From positions 3,587,501-3,651,500 of the forward strand of contig JAQFVV010006246.1 of NCBI GenBank assembly GCA_028023455.1: a stretch of 64,000 bases of DNA, written 5' to 3'. This DNA comes from Epiperipatus broadwayi (Eukaryota > Onychophora > Udeonychophora > Euonychophora > Peripatidae). Of this stretch, positions 11,800 to 24,799 are shown piece by piece (position 1 is the first letter of the stretch; each line of letters starts with the position of its first letter). The notes beneath the pieces are model-generated. The model made no database searches. It saw nothing but the letters and a program-made list of their open reading frames with translations, and was not told where the DNA came from. The position numbers and the translations under genes are program-made.

Positions 11800-13950
11800 A
11801 ATATTTTTGATCACACTAAGTAATATTATTGGTTAGGTAATAGAAATAAGAGAGGATGGGATTTTCAGAAAAAGAAAATAAATGTTATAAATTTCTTTTT
11901 TGGCAAAAATGCAAAACAGAAATGAACTTAGAAGAATCCAAGTGATAGTAAAGCAGAATTGGATTTTGTTTTAACTATCAAAAAATATGTGTATTTCAAG
12001 ATAATAATGTTATTAGAATCAATACCAGAAGTGATCATTAATTAATGAGATGTTAGCTACATGGTAATATAAAACTAGAGAGATGAAAACTGTTAATTAA
12101 GACAAGGTCAACTGTTGATATTTCTAACTTTCAGAAACACTCCATTGAATTTAAATTAGAATTTACAATTCGTTTTTAAATATTAACAGACTTTGGAGAT
12201 GGTTCAGGTTTAATATGAAGATAAACCATATTCTCCTAAGAATTGCAATAAGATAAATATTACAAAAAAAATAGCAATTCATCAGCAAAGTTTTAAATGA
12301 GTCAGGTATTGTATGAACAAAAGAAAGAATATGAAAATATTTTAAAATAATATATTAAAAAGAATTAAATATCTAGAATTTTGTAAAATGATGCAAAAAG
12401 TCAAAACTGTGAATTGATAAGGAAAGATAAAAATTTTTCAACAATGAAAATATGGAAAAATTATTGAAAAAGAGATGAATGATATCATTAAATATTTAGA
12501 AGATTTTTATAAGGAATTATATAGAAATAAAGAACAAGGAAACAAAAAAAAAAACTTTAGAATTACAATAACTTCTGAATTGTTGAGTATTTTAATGAAA
12601 TAGAGAAAAGCTTCAGAAAGTAATGGAATTATTGTCAATATTTTTTAAAAGAAGTAGATGAAAAAATAGAAAAATTGTTGATATATTTATATATCAAATG
12701 TCTAAATAATAAAAATATAAATTAGTTGATCGGAAAAATGCAATAGTTATATTGATATTTAAAAAAGATGAAAAGGAAATGTTAGAAATTATAAACCTAC
12801 CAAATACCCAAAATAATTATAACTCATCTGCAGAGAAATTCCAATTTTAACTGAACAAAAGGAATAATCTGGGTTAAAAAATGATTTTAGTATAGTGAAT
12901 CACATTGAAGTATTGACAGGAATCATAGAAAAGATCAATGGATATGTGTTGTCATTATGCTTTAGATTTATAGATTATGAAAGCCATTTGATTCTAGAAA
13001 TATTTCCACAGTTATTAAAGCCTTAGATTGTTAAGGATATAGATTTGAGATATCATATTCTGAAAAATATTTATCATAATAATAATATTTTATATGATGA
13101 CAATAAAAATATTAAACATTTACAAAGGTGCATAAACTTTTTATGATAAAGTTAGAATAAATATTTTATAAATTAAAATGGAAAGATAAACAAAGAAAAA
13201 TACAGGGATCATATTTATTTCATCTAAATTTTGCAGATCATGGCATTGTTTTTGCAAACAATGATTCAGAAGTTCTGAACATGTTATAAAAGTTATTAGC
13301 TGAAAGTAAGAAAAAGAACTAAAAGTAAATGCTAAAAAGACTAAAATAATATTTACTGGATTTTTAATAAGAAAATAAAGATTAAAAATTGTGAATTATA
13401 AATATCCTTGGCCAAATTATTAAAATAATTGTAAACATAATGAATGAAATTAATCATAGAATTAATTTGAATAGAGTTTCAACAGAAATAATTCAATATT
13501 AAGAGGAAATGTGCCTACTTGTTTAAAAAAAAAAATTAATAGATGTGATTTTACCAGTATACATCTGGATCTGAGACTTAAACATTTAATATACAAGAAC
13601 AATACAAATACTTTAGGCCAATGAAGTAAGTGAAGACGTAGGTTGGGAGTAATAAGAAGGGATCAGAATTGCAATATATAAGTGTGAGAATAAACAATTA
13701 TCATTGATATCATTGAAAAAAATGAAGAAAATAAAATGAAGCTGTACTGGACTTAATTGAAATCTCACATTTAATCCCATGAGATTATAACAAAACCTAG
13801 AAGACCATATATGACAAATTAATGAAATAAGAAAGTTTATTGGTGTTATTTATAGGAAAGATGCTACATATTAAAGAAACTAAAGTAATCTTTATGAAAC
13901 TTTCATCCTGTAGTGGATTGATAATGGTTGAAAATGATTATGATAATTTG
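11800..13950 (+). pseudogene. Non-LTR retrotransposon (LINE, RTE-like) relic
   Basis: Heavily mutated, but blocks appear in the expected order. At ~11836, GNRNKRGWDFQKKK resembles the endonuclease region. At ~11935-12000, the end of the endonuclease appears (AELDFVLTIKKYV, compare the usual NEIDF-type block). At ~12755-12800, FKKDEK/NVRNYKP is the RT fingers motif. At ~12880-12985, DFSIVNHIEVLTGIIEK and then LCFRFIDYES form the RT catalytic block. At ~13230-13260, LNFADHGIV stands where FADD is expected, so the second Asp is His. At ~13310-13370, KELKVNAKKTKI follows. The C-terminal part fades out by ~13950. No intact frame longer than about 60 residues remains. The RTE-like label rests on motif wording and is less sure than the LINE identity. 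Confidence 0.72.
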
Positions 13951-16340
13951 GGTAGTAATAATAATTAAATGTATATAATTCTATAAGTAGTAACATAATC
14001 AAATAATCATGTAATTAAATTTACATCTTATGATCTCAGCATACACATTGGTATTCCTTAAACAAACTTTTATTTTCTAAGTCTTAACCATCTGATATAA
14101 GCTTTGGTACTCAATAAATTCCAGATGATAGTGGTTAATAAATCCTTATTCAGTCTGGAGACATTTGGATTGGATATCATTAAGCTGTCTGGCATTTATT
14201 CATTATTAGAGCTCATTCTGGAATGTATAAAAATGATTCTCTTTTTTTAAAAAAGTCTGCTTAGGCATCATTGGAATTCTTAAATATGTTATGATGAGAT
14301 ATAGGATATTGATGCAGTTGATAGGATTACTCATTTAAAAAACAATTTGACAAACTAAGGGAGTGAATAAAAAGATAATTGATGAATTTATTGATTTAGA
14401 TTTAATAAAACTCATTCAGAAAGAATTCTATTACAGTATTATGATGGAAATAGAAGTGTAAATATTTCCTGAAAAATAAATAAATTTCAAGTCAATATAG
14501 CACCAGCTATAGAGAGGGAAATATTTAAAAAAATGGAAAATTCAATTCGTACACAGAAAATGTTTTTCATAAATAAATAAAATTATTGAAAGTGCAAAAT
14601 CTGTCACATGTGAATGTCATTACAAAAGCAAATTAATATTTCAGGTCCCTCACAGCATATTGACATTCTACATTTCTGAAATAAACATCAAATGACTGGA
14701 AATCAGAATATAATGAAGCACCCTAAATCTGGCTAAAGCATGCTTACATGGAGAATATTTGGAAAACATCTTTCTTAAATAACTCCTGATGAGAGTGACA
14801 AGGTTTACCAGGAGTTGCTATCACATTCAAAACTATTGTATGTGGGTGATATTAAGTGAAGCAGCTTATGGAATAAAATACAGAAAGCCAAAATTTTTTG
14901 AAATTTCAAGTAAGCCAGGTAAAACAATGACAGCCATTCAAAACATTCTTTTATAGATAAATCTAAAAAAGAAATTAAATTTATAAGAAAAATACACTAA
15001 ATCATTTTACTCCATTGTTTTTGTTGTGGACAGATTATAAATTGTAAATAAATACAAAAACTTCCAGAAAATACAATACAGGGTTACCTTACAATTTTCC
15101 AATCGAAAATAAATTAAGAGAAATTTTTGATAGATCATTTTAGAACTAAAAATGTAATTGATAAAATCTATCAATGCAAAAAGAGCAAAAGCCAATTGAG
15201 TACATGATTAAAGTATATATACAGCTGTGCAAGGATACAAAGTTAAAGAATTTATTCTGGAAATGGATGAAAAAGCAAGTTTACAAATGGGGAAATATTA
15301 AAGATAAATTCAATAAATATAAAAATCAATAAATACAAAATCTTATGGCATACATATAACAAAAGCAATTTTATGTACAGTATTATTTTTATGAAACAAA
15401 TATTCATCTTTCTTTCAAAGCAAATATCTTGAGTTTAGCAAGCAGTATGGCCTGATGAATTATATATCTTAATTTGTTAACTATCTACAAAATGTTTACA
15501 AATTGACGAAAAGGCTATGCTCTTTATAGGCAGGTGCAATATTAAAATTAAATTTTATTTATTTTTTTCTAAGTAATATTTACTAATAAATTACCATTTA
15601 ATTAATACAATTCTGTACAGTAATGTACTTTAAACTTTAATTTTTTAATGTGGAAAAATTGCTAATTTGAAAAACCTAGACATCAAAGGTTATACCATCA
15701 AAATTGACTACTAATATGAAGTTATTGATATAGAAAATATTTGATCTTATTTCAACTGGGATGATTTAGTTTCCTTAACTACATTAAAATTCTGGAAAGT
15801 AATACTTTACTTACAGGTTTGAAATATATTAAGCATTCAGGTAAGTTAGTTGAAATTTTACATGTTTATTGGAAGTTATCCAGAGATATCTAGATAAGAT
15901 TTTATTGATTATAATAACTATTTGGTTTTTTAAAGATGAAGAGCCTTACTATTCAGATATTTATAATAAATCCAACCACCAGCTGGTTAATCATGGATAT
16001 TATGCTCCAAAGTTTGCCACTCTAACATTGCATTAAAAATATGATGGCACATATAATAAAGCTGAATTATTAATTAGAAATTTTGATGGATATTGGTAGC
16101 AGAATGATGATTTGTTTTAAGAAAAGTTGCCATAAAATTGATTTTCAAGGAAATACTGAAGAATTAAATGTTTCAACTTAATATTTTCTTTTAACTCGAT
16201 TTGTTTTTAAAGCCAATATAATTCAAAATAGTTTAAACTATTTTTTTACCTGTAATGGCTTTGTCCTAGTATTTTATATTTTATTCTTGTATTCTTATAA
16301 TATAGTTTAAACCTATTTTTATTTGTGAATCTTTTAATGA
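13951..16340. other. Intron sequence, nothing recognised
   Basis: AT-rich. Some stretches (14550-15500 and 15940-16100) read like very old coding debris, but I could not match them to a family. Confidence 0.4.
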
Positions 16341-16344
16341 CTTA

Positions 16345-17110
16345 ATCAAAATTCTTGAACTGCTATTTTCCATCCACCTGAATTTTAACTCCACGTACAT
16401 ATATCTGCAAAGAAACAACAGATTTGATTTAACTAAAACTATTTTTTTTTAATTTTTAACTTTTCTTTCTCAGGTTTATCTTTTCTAATTACCTGGGTTT
16501 TTTAGCTTTTGTAGACTTTTTCTAAATAGTCACAATACTTACACTTCCTATATGTTTTCTTTCTCCATTTATAGTATGAAGCTATGTGGCCTTTGTTAAC
16601 CTGATAATAGTAGTACAATTTTTTATACTTTTTTCATCTTAATAATATTTGTTTTGATGGTCATTAATTTTCTGAATAATCTTGCTTTATATTTTTAATG
16701 TCTGGAATTCATTAGCCTGATAATATAGCTTTTTGTAAGTTATTTTTTTATCTGGCTATGTAATTTGTCTTTTAATAACCCAAACAGTGCTCTCCTTATG
16801 TAGTTATCACAAACATTCAGGTTTTCCAATTCTTAAAATACTAAATCATATCTGCATTTTTTCAGTTTTTTCCTTCTCCTTTGCCTGATCAGTTTTACAC
16901 TAAAATAATTTTCTAATTTTTTGTTATTTTTACTTGTATTCTTCTGGTTTCTTAGATCACAAATCTTTATTTTTTTAAAATTCAGTTTCCTTCACATCTA
17001 AAAACAAGGTACATTATTCTATTTTATTTTCCTTAGTGTCATGTAAGAGAAAATATATTCTCTAAGATATGATATGTAGATCTGTCACTCATTATTAAAC
17101 TCTTATATAC
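16345..17110 (-). pseudogene. Ty3/Gypsy gag relic
   Basis: On the minus strand, broken frames read as a Gypsy Gag. Around 16830-16690 there is a capsid C-terminal-like phrase (NYIRRALFGLLKDKL...) that parallels YNSYLEEALLEQFLCG in the intact element. Downstream at 16640-16500 are two decayed nucleocapsid zinc knuckles (KLYYYYQVNKGHIASYY, then KCKYCDYLEKV), with most Cys replaced by Tyr. I see no pol or LTR next to it. Confidence 0.62.
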
Positions 17111-18097
17111 CAGACTGCCTTAACATTATTGCCTGATAGTTTCATTAAATTTTCCTGTATTCAACTCTTTTTAATAATTGCACCATTTTTTCTTTTTGTT
17201 ATATAATCATTAACAACTTTATTCGTGATTTATAACTTTTTTTTTTAAGCATCAGTGCAAACTACAAAGATTGCTAAGTAAATAACTTTTAACCAAAAGT
17301 CCATGTATGTGTCAAAGTTAAATTATAATACTTTTTTAGTTGAATATAATGCTTAACTGGAATTGATATATATAATGTACTTATGTTAAACATGAAAAGA
17401 ACTACTCTTTTGTAAATTGTGGGTATTGTCCAATGTTAGCCATATCTACATTACAAGTTGTCTCAATAAAAATTTAAAATGAATTATCAAGTATTTTCAG
17501 ATAAAATTGAACATTATAGGAATACAATAAGAGATTCTGTCAATTGATCTTATACATCTGAAGGTGTAGATTAAATTTATATTTAGATATATATGTACAT
17601 TTCTAAAGATTGATAAAACGTAGTGTATTTCTAGTATTTTTAATAGACTATAGTTAAAAAATAAAATTATATATTTTATAACCTTGATTAATAATTTAAT
17701 CAAGATTGCAAACTATTTTTTTTAAAAAAGTAACTAATTAAGTTGTTTTGATAAAGTTTGATTATGATTAAATTTAATCAGACCCGTAATTAAATTTAAT
17801 TAAAGGGATTAAGAAATTAAAAAATAAAATCAGGGTTTAAAGATAAGGATAAACATGTGTAGACTTTCTGAAAAGGTTTTGTCTTAACAAAAAATGATTA
17901 AAAAAAGGAAGAAAAAAGTTAATTACATCCGTGGAAAGTGCACTCTGCATACCGGCAGCAATGTATAAATTTAAACAAATGTAATCTTAGTTGCAGACTC
18001 ATTCTAGCTTGTTTAAATTCACTGCTGTAATATTTCTCAGACACATAACCAGCTAGATAAAATGTCCTATGTAGTTGAAGAGAAAAGAATAAATAGG
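17111..18097. other. Intron sequence left of the Gypsy element, nothing recognised
   Basis: AT-rich. Small minus-strand frames at 17497-17703 and 17919-18155 carry no domain. 17940-18097 is slightly less AT-rich and is the pre-insertion flank. Confidence 0.45.
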
Positions 18098-18102
18098 CAT
18101 TG

Positions 18103-18809
18103 TTCAGTGTCCATCGGCACTCTATTGCTCGCTGGATTGCAACTATCAATAACACAATATAAAATAATTAATGAGGCAGCCTGGCAAGTAGGTTTAAAGA
18201 ACGAAGATTTATTTAAAGGATTATATATGAGTTAATCACTATTAATATATACAAAGTATGAATAATATATACACACTAATATTATTATATATAAAAAAGG
18301 GGCCCGAAGGCAGAGTAAAATAATAAAGAGATCGGTACGACCTGTTATAGTTCCCTAGGTTTACTTTGGCACGTCCGGGGGTAAACCTCTCCGCAAGGCT
18401 AGGTGAAGCAAAGGAGCTGACTGGAGCACCCGAGGAAATGGCACATCTACCTTTCAAGTGCTTCACTTAGCAAGTGTCCTCTCTCAGTTCAATATTAGAT
18501 CCATTACTTGTCACGCCTTTATTTTGGAGTAGCCTCCCTTCATTGGCCATCCGCTGTCCACGTGGTGGTCATCTCTTTAGTTCTTATAGGATCCCTGATT
18601 AGATAATGTCACGCCTTTAACATTGTCTATTCTAAGCAATGGCTTTGTTACATTATCTAATCCTTCTTGATAAATTACTTTATAGTTTAGCGTTAATATA
18701 TCATTTAATTATTTACAATACACAATTAGCGATCCGTTAGTTTTACATTTATTTTTATTATTGGTTAAATGTATTTTTTATATACATGCACATACACACA
18801 TTTTTAGCA
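18103..18809 (-). repeat. 3' LTR of the Gypsy element
   Basis: 707 bp. On the minus strand it starts TGCTAAAA and ends CACTGAA. The pol stop codon TAA lies inside its first bases, so coding sequence and LTR overlap by 6 bp. A 74-codon minus frame at 18242-18466 is matched in the other LTR, but I treat it as chance. Confidence 0.93.
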
Positions 18810-20621
18810 TACCTCCCCCAAGTTCAGAGATAGCGTTTTAGTTTGTTGATTTTTTTTTTCTCTCTCTGAACTTAGCACGTAATCACTGAGGTGGGAGGGA
18901 ATTTTACTTTCCCTCTTAGAATGGTGGGGGATGTCCAGTTCCAGGTCTGGAGCGTCATCTTTTCTCGGAAATGGCTGCGGCGTTTGTTGTATACTTTCGT
19001 CTTTAAGCAATTGATTTATGTGTTTGCGTAACTCTCTTCTGTTCTCCATTCGTACAGCAACCACTTGCTTACTTAAATGTCGCACAATTTCCGCTTTAAT
19101 CCAGAATTTATCCTGATTATTTCTAACCCATACACAGTCTTGTGGTGAGAATTTATAGTTTCTGCCTGAAGGTACTTCAGTGTCCTTCGTTGGTATAATT
19201 TTGGCAAGCTTTGTTCGCAGTCTACGACCTAGATATTTTTCTGCGGGTGATGGACCCGACTTAGCTGTAAGCATAGAGTGTTGATAAAGAAGCGCGTTAA
19301 AGACCGCTTTGTGCAGACTTTGTTTTCCCATTTTATTGATAGCGGATTTTAAATTCTGTACAGTTTTTTTAGCCAGTCCATTTGATTGGGGATGGTAAGG
19401 TGGCGTAAATATGTGGTTAATTCCCCATTCATGCATCAAGTAAGCGAACTTTTCTGATGTAAAACCTGTGCTGTTGTCGGATACTAGGGTTTCTGGGAGA
19501 CCGTGGTGTGCGAACATTTCCAACAGTTTGTCGATGGCTTCATCTGAACCTGTGTTTTTAACTATTTTCTATTCAGCCCATCCTGAATAGGCATCCACTG
19601 CTACTAGAAATAATTGTCCTTGAATAGGACTGCAGTGATCTATATGAATTCTCTGCCATGGATTGTCTGCTTCTTGCCAGGACTCGAATTTGGCTGAGTG
19701 TGCATTTTCACATGACTGGCAGTTTGTGCAGTTTTTTATGCATTGTTCTATGTCACTGTTAATTTTCGGCCACCAGACATAACTACAAGCTAACGCTTTC
19801 GCCCTTACAATGCCCGGATGATCTTTGTGCAATAAATTAAGTATTTGCGACCTGCCGCTTACGGGGATTAGTACTTGGTCGCCTCTGAGTATACAGTCTT
19901 TGCAAATGGACAGTTGTTCTCGAGCTTTCCATAGCTCTATGTGCAAGAAAGATGGTCTTTGTTTTGGCCAACCTTTGCTGATTTTTTCCATGATCCATCT
20001 GTAGCCAGCGTCTTCTCTGGTCCAAGCAGCTACCTTTGCGCTGTTAAGTGTCTGGCTGTTTAGTGTGTCGATATAGTTAATTTCTACTTCGTTTACTTCT
20101 TTCTCGAGCTGATCTGGCATTCGCGATAACGCGTCGGCATGACCGACTTTCGTGCCTTTTTTGTATTCGAGGTTATAATTGTAACCTGCTAGTATGTTAA
20201 TCCATATCAACATACGAGGGCTTAAATGTTCAGGCATCTGTTTTGTGCCTAGAATTCCTAAGAGTGGCTTATGGTCGGTTATTAATTGGAAAGGATGTCC
20301 ATATAGATATTGGTGGAATTTACGAATTCCGAACACTATGGCGAGGGCTTCCTTGTCTAGCTGGCTGTAGTTCTTTTCTGCCTTGGACAAGGTGCATGAT
20401 GCATATGCTATAGGACGTTCTCCAGAGTGGGATGGATGGCATATCACTGCTCCCATGCCATTTTCTGATGCATCAGTTGTCACGGTTACCTCACGCTCGC
20501 TGTCATAATGGACCAGTAGTTTATTTGATGTGAGAAGGGCTTTGGTGTGGAGAAATGCTTGCTCTTGTGCTGCTTCCCAATTCCATTTCTGGTTTTTTTT
20601 TAATAATTCGTACAGCGGCAT
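18804..20621 (-). pseudogene. Gypsy Pol: RNase H and integrase
   Basis: Read from 20621 down to a TAA at 18804, interrupted by a TAG at 19569-19567 just after the integrase phrase DAYSGWAE; the frame simply continues beyond it. RNase H shows TTDASENGMGAVICH and LDKEALAIVFGIRKFHQYL. The integrase zinc-binding domain is complete (KDHPGIVRAKA, then CTNCQSC). The core has HIDHC (first Asp), LVSDN (second Asp) and, exactly 35 residues later, Lys in NGLAKK where the third catalytic residue should be Glu. The C-terminal domain includes SPQDCVWVRNNQDKFW and RRELRKHINQL. Integrase would be inactive from both the stop and the E-to-K change. The upstream join to RT is frameshifted near 20640-20660. Confidence 0.93.
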
Positions 20622-22661
20622 CGCTAGGTGTGCTTTGCCATTCAGGAAGTTTCCAAAAATAGTTCACCAGGCCCATAAAGGCCTGTAGTTGTTTTACGTT
20701 ATTCAGTCTTCTGGTGTCAGATACTGCTTTGACTTTTTCAGGGGAGGGGCTTATTCCTGAGTTTGACACTATGTGACACAGGAATTTTATTTCAGTAGCC
20801 TTCCAAATACATTTTTTCGCATTTAATTTTGCTCCAAATTCCTCCAGTCTTTGGCAAACTTTTGAGATATGAGTGCTCAATTCATTTTCTGAATTAGCAG
20901 TGACCAATATATCATCAAAGTAGGGGATGATGCCTTCGAGTCCATTTAGAAGAGTCTCCACTTTTGCTTGGAATATACTTGGTGCTGAAGCTATTCCGAA
21001 TGGTAGACGTTTGCATCTAAATAAACCTATGTGTGTAGTAAATGTTAGAATGTTCACAGCTTTGTTGGTCACTGGGATTTGGTGGAAGGCCGAGTTGAGG
21101 TCTAATTTTGAAAAATATTTAGACTTTTGGAGCGACGCTATGATTTCTCTTGAGTTAGGAACGGGGTATGCGTGTTTGTTTAGTGCTTTATTGACTGATA
21201 CACGGTAATCGCCGTACAAATATGTTTGTCCATTTGGCTTGGTTATTACAACCAGTGGGGTAGCCCACTCAGCTTTTTCTGTTGCTTCAAGCACGCCATC
21301 TTTAACCAATTGCTTTATTTCCTCCACTATTTTTTCTTTCTGAGCGTACGGAATCTTTCGCGGTCTACAAATTATAGGCACTGCTTCGAGTGATAATTCT
21401 AATGAAACTGGTTTTGTTTTTATCCTTCCCGGTTCTCCATCGAAAAGTTTAGGAAAACGCTGTCTGATGTTTTTTTCTATGTCAATATTTTTTACCCAAG
21501 CAATTTTTATTCCCAGTTGCTGAAACCAATCACGGCCAATAAGAGGATTTATAGGGGCGTGTACTATATATAACGGCAATGTAACTATTTTTTTCGCATT
21601 GTTTGAAGTAATTGGAGCCTCAATTACTCCTTTAATTTTTATAGCATTACCATTGACATCTCGAGCCTTCAGATTCGTATGCATCAGTCTAGGTGGCTGT
21701 CTCATATCTGCCACAATGGTTTTCCAATCTTTAATGGAAAGTAACGACACCCCACTACCGCTGTCAATTTCCATCGATAGGGGTTTTCCATAAATTTTGA
21801 CAGTTATTTCAAATTTCTGTGATTGGTCCGAAGACACATTATTAATTGCCGAAAATTCCTCTTGTTTATGTTTTCTCGTAACGCTCTCTTGGCTGTTATT
21901 CTTTATATAATTATCGTATTTTTTATTTCTGCACATTTTTTCCCAGTGGCCGAATTTATTGCAGTGTTTACAGCGTTGGTCTTTATAAAAACAGTCACGT
22001 GCCATGTGACCTAATTTTCCACAGCAAAAACACTTAATTCGACTTTTCTTAATGTCTGTTGTTCCACTTTGATCAGGCACCCTTCTATCTGGTTTGTCTA
22101 CTTTGTGGACTTCATAAGTATCGTTGTCCACTATTTTCATGGCCACAAATTCCTTTGATTGCTGCAACACGAGTTTGTGAGCTATACCACGTTTGATAGC
22201 TACTTTATAGTTAATATCCGTATCTGCCAATAACTGCTGTCTCAGACTATCACTGCTCATTCCACATAAAAATTGTTCGAGGAGGGCTTCCTCCAGGTAT
22301 GAATTGTAGACGCAGTTTTTTGCGAGTTCTCGCAGGGCAGTATCATAATCTTGTGTCCGCTCGTTCTTGCCTTGGCGGTGATTTCTAAAGTGGAGTCTGG
22401 CAATGTGTCTAGACTCACGAGGATTAAAATAGTCGGTCAAACGATCTTTCACCTGTTCAAATGTTAATTCTTCCGGGGTTTTAGGTTCACAGAGCCTATT
22501 TGCGATCTGGATTACTCCTTTTCCAGCGAAACCCAATAAAGTCGCTGTTTTGTTTTTATCATCTTTTACTCTGTTAATAATTAACAGTTTTTCAATTTGT
22601 TGGACTACAGGAGCCACTCATTTGCCTCTCTGACATCAAATTCGGATATTGCCAGCTGCAT
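20521..22661 (-). pseudogene. Gypsy Gag-protease-reverse transcriptase ORF
   Basis: The likely real start is the ATG at 22661-22659 (MQLAISEFDVREANEW). A one-base shift next to that Trp codon, near 22617, breaks the frame, and the long open frame (~698 codons) continues from there. In order: Gag capsid (~1-170), two CCHC knuckles (CFCCGKLGHMARDC and CKHCNKFGHWEKMC, ~195-230), aspartic protease with MEIDSGSGVSLLS (~280), RT with fingers IKQLVKDGVLEATEKAEWATP, palm LDLNSAFHQIPV, and the catalytic box IPYFDDILV. The protease Asp and both RT Asp residues are intact. The frame goes out of register at VNYFWKLPEW (near 20650), just before RNase H; past this it reads nonsense to 20521. Gag, protease and RT share one frame, with no gag-pol shift signal needed. 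Confidence 0.93.
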
Positions 22662-22868
22662 TACGGTACTTAGTCAATTTAACAACGAAATATACAAATT
22701 TTACGATAACTTAGTCAATTTAACAAAATATAAAAATATTTTTCTTAGTAGTTTTATCGCCTCATGAAATCAAATAATTAGACGCCAACGTATTCGGCTG
22801 TCAATGCGTTGATTGTTATTACTGAGAATTACACCATTGAGGTTCATAATCAACTGTAACTGCGCCAA
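22662..22868 (-). promoter_or_regulatory. Gypsy 5' leader with primer-binding site
   Basis: Immediately inside the 5' LTR the minus strand reads TTGGCGCAGTTACAG, ending in the TGG expected to pair with a tRNA CCA end; the tRNA is not identified. A GTTGATT...AATCAAC inverted repeat (22808-22855) could form a leader stem. Confidence 0.6.
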
Positions 22869-23584
22869 TTCAGTGTCCAGCAGCACTCTATTGCTCGCTG
22901 GATTGCAACTATCAATAACACAATATAAAATAATTAATGAGGCAGCCTGGCAAGTAGGTTTAAAGAACGAAGATTTATTTAAAAGATTATATATGAGTTA
23001 ATCACTATTAATATATACAAAGTATGAATAATATATACACGCTAATATTATTATATATAAATAAGGGGCCCGAAGGCAGAGTAAAATAATAAAGAGATCG
23101 GTATGACCTGTTATAGTTCCCTAGGTTTACTTTGGCACGTCCGGAGGTAAACCTCTCCCCAAGGCTAGGTGAAGCAAAGGAGCTGACTGGAGCACCTGAG
23201 GAAATGGCACATCTACCTTTCAAGCGCTTCACTTAGCAAGTGTCCTCTCTCAGTTCAATATTTCAATATTAGATCCATTACTTGTCACACCTTTATTTTG
23301 GAGTAGCCTCCCTTCATTGGCCATCCACTGTCCATGTGGTGGTCATCTCTTTAGTTCTTATAGGATCCCTGATTAGATAATGTCATGCCTTTAACATTGT
23401 CTATTCCAAGCAATGGCTTTGTTTACATTATCTAATTCTTCTTGATAAATTACTTTATAGTTTAGTGTTAATATATCATTTAATTATTTACAATACACAA
23501 TTAGCGATCTGTTAGTTTTACATTTATTTTTATTATTGGTTAAACGTATTTTTTATATACATGCACATACACACACTTTTAGCA
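22869..23584 (-). repeat. 5' LTR of the Gypsy element
   Basis: 716 bp. It differs from the 3' LTR by about 20 substitutions, an extra tatttcaa-type 8-9 bp at about 23262, and single-base indels. Most differences are C/T or G/A transitions, several at CG sites, as expected for methylation-linked decay. Confidence 0.93.
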
Positions 23585-23589
23585 CATTG

Positions 23590-24799
23590 CTAATTGTAAT
23601 CGAAGATAATCACTCATAACTTACAATGGGACCTTTCAAACTTCAGAAAATCACCAAGAAGCCTAGAAAGAAAGAATCTAGTGAAATGTAGTAATTTGCC
23701 TACTTATCTTGCCTGTGTGAGCAAATATCAAGTGAAATAAAACTTGGAACACTTGCCCTAAAATCATCTATTGTAAAGAATTAAAATTACACTTGTGGCA
23801 AGCTTACTAAATCCTTTTGAACTAGCTTGCCATAAGAATCTAATGATAACTTGTATTAAAAATTGGCATTTTAATTTTTTTTATTTAAAAGTATATTATT
23901 TATATTGTTTTATTAGTGAATATTTTAAATATATCATAAGATATCTATATAAATTGTTTAAATGGATATATACTTCTGCTTAATCTTAAATTTTTTTTTA
24001 TTTTAAAATTTTTATATATAATGTTCAATGTTTTTATTATTTAGAATATGTTTTTTTATGAAATCGGTTGACAGTGTCTAAATCAATTACTATTTTAATT
24101 AATTTATTTGGTAGTTGTGCATCATTTTTTTAGTAATCTAATCTTCATTGCATCGTTATTGATTCTCTATTAACCACTTATGTTCTGAGTTGAGAAAAGC
24201 AGAATTGTTACAGAATGGATAGTGAAATATTCATATAGAGTAGCTTTCTTAAGAGAAAATGATGCTTTCAATGCAAACTGAATAAATGTTAAATGAGATT
24301 CTCTGAGATAGAATTGATGTATAATGATCATGAAATGTAATGTCTTTTATAAATATTTACATAAGAAACAGAATAATGCACCACAAAAGCATTATTTATG
24401 TATATAGATCTAATAATAGTTAGTCTGGATAAAAGTAAAATTGCATCACTTTATCATCATCAGTGATTGGAATTCCTGGTATACTATAGATAGAAATAAT
24501 TAACTCTCTGATTTTAAAAAATTATATCAGACTCTATAATCTATACTTTTCAGTTCTTAGGGTCTTTTTGGCATTTTAAGCAAAATTTAATATTATGTCT
24601 TCCAGTCTTCAACATTCTTTTAAATCAACATTTAAAGTTGTAGAAATACAATAAAATTCTTTTTGACCAATCATTTTTTGAAATTTGAAGTATTATTTTT
24701 AATCGGTCTTTTATATATGTAATAGAATTAATAACTGAAGCTTGAATTCCTTGCAATTTATCAAAATATCTTATTAGAAAAAAAAAGTTGTCAAGCATT
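23590..24799. other. Intron sequence, nothing recognised
   Basis: AT-rich flank right of the Gypsy target duplication; no ORF with a domain. Confidence 0.45.

Larger units (their letters stand above)
18098..23589 (-). mobile_element. Ty3/Gypsy LTR retrotransposon, nearly full length, inactivated
   Basis: The boundaries are two LTRs (18103-18809 and 22869-23584) flanked by the direct repeat cattg at 18098-18102 and 23585-23589, a 5 bp target duplication. The genes read on the minus strand, so the right LTR is 5'. Next to it on the minus strand lies TTGGCGCAG, a plausible primer-binding site. Next to the 3' LTR lies a GGGGGAGGT polypurine tract. Domain order is Gag, zinc knuckles, protease, RT, RNase H, integrase, which is the Ty3/Gypsy order. 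By hand I count about 20 substitutions and a few indels between the LTRs (roughly 3%), so insertion is fairly recent compared with the other relics here. The element carries at least two frameshifts and one nonsense codon. Confidence 0.95.

Noticed and set aside
18242-23232. 74-codon minus-strand frames at 18242-18466 and 23008-23232
   Set aside because: They are the two LTR copies of the same chance frame; no domain, and LTR leader or U3 sequence explains them.
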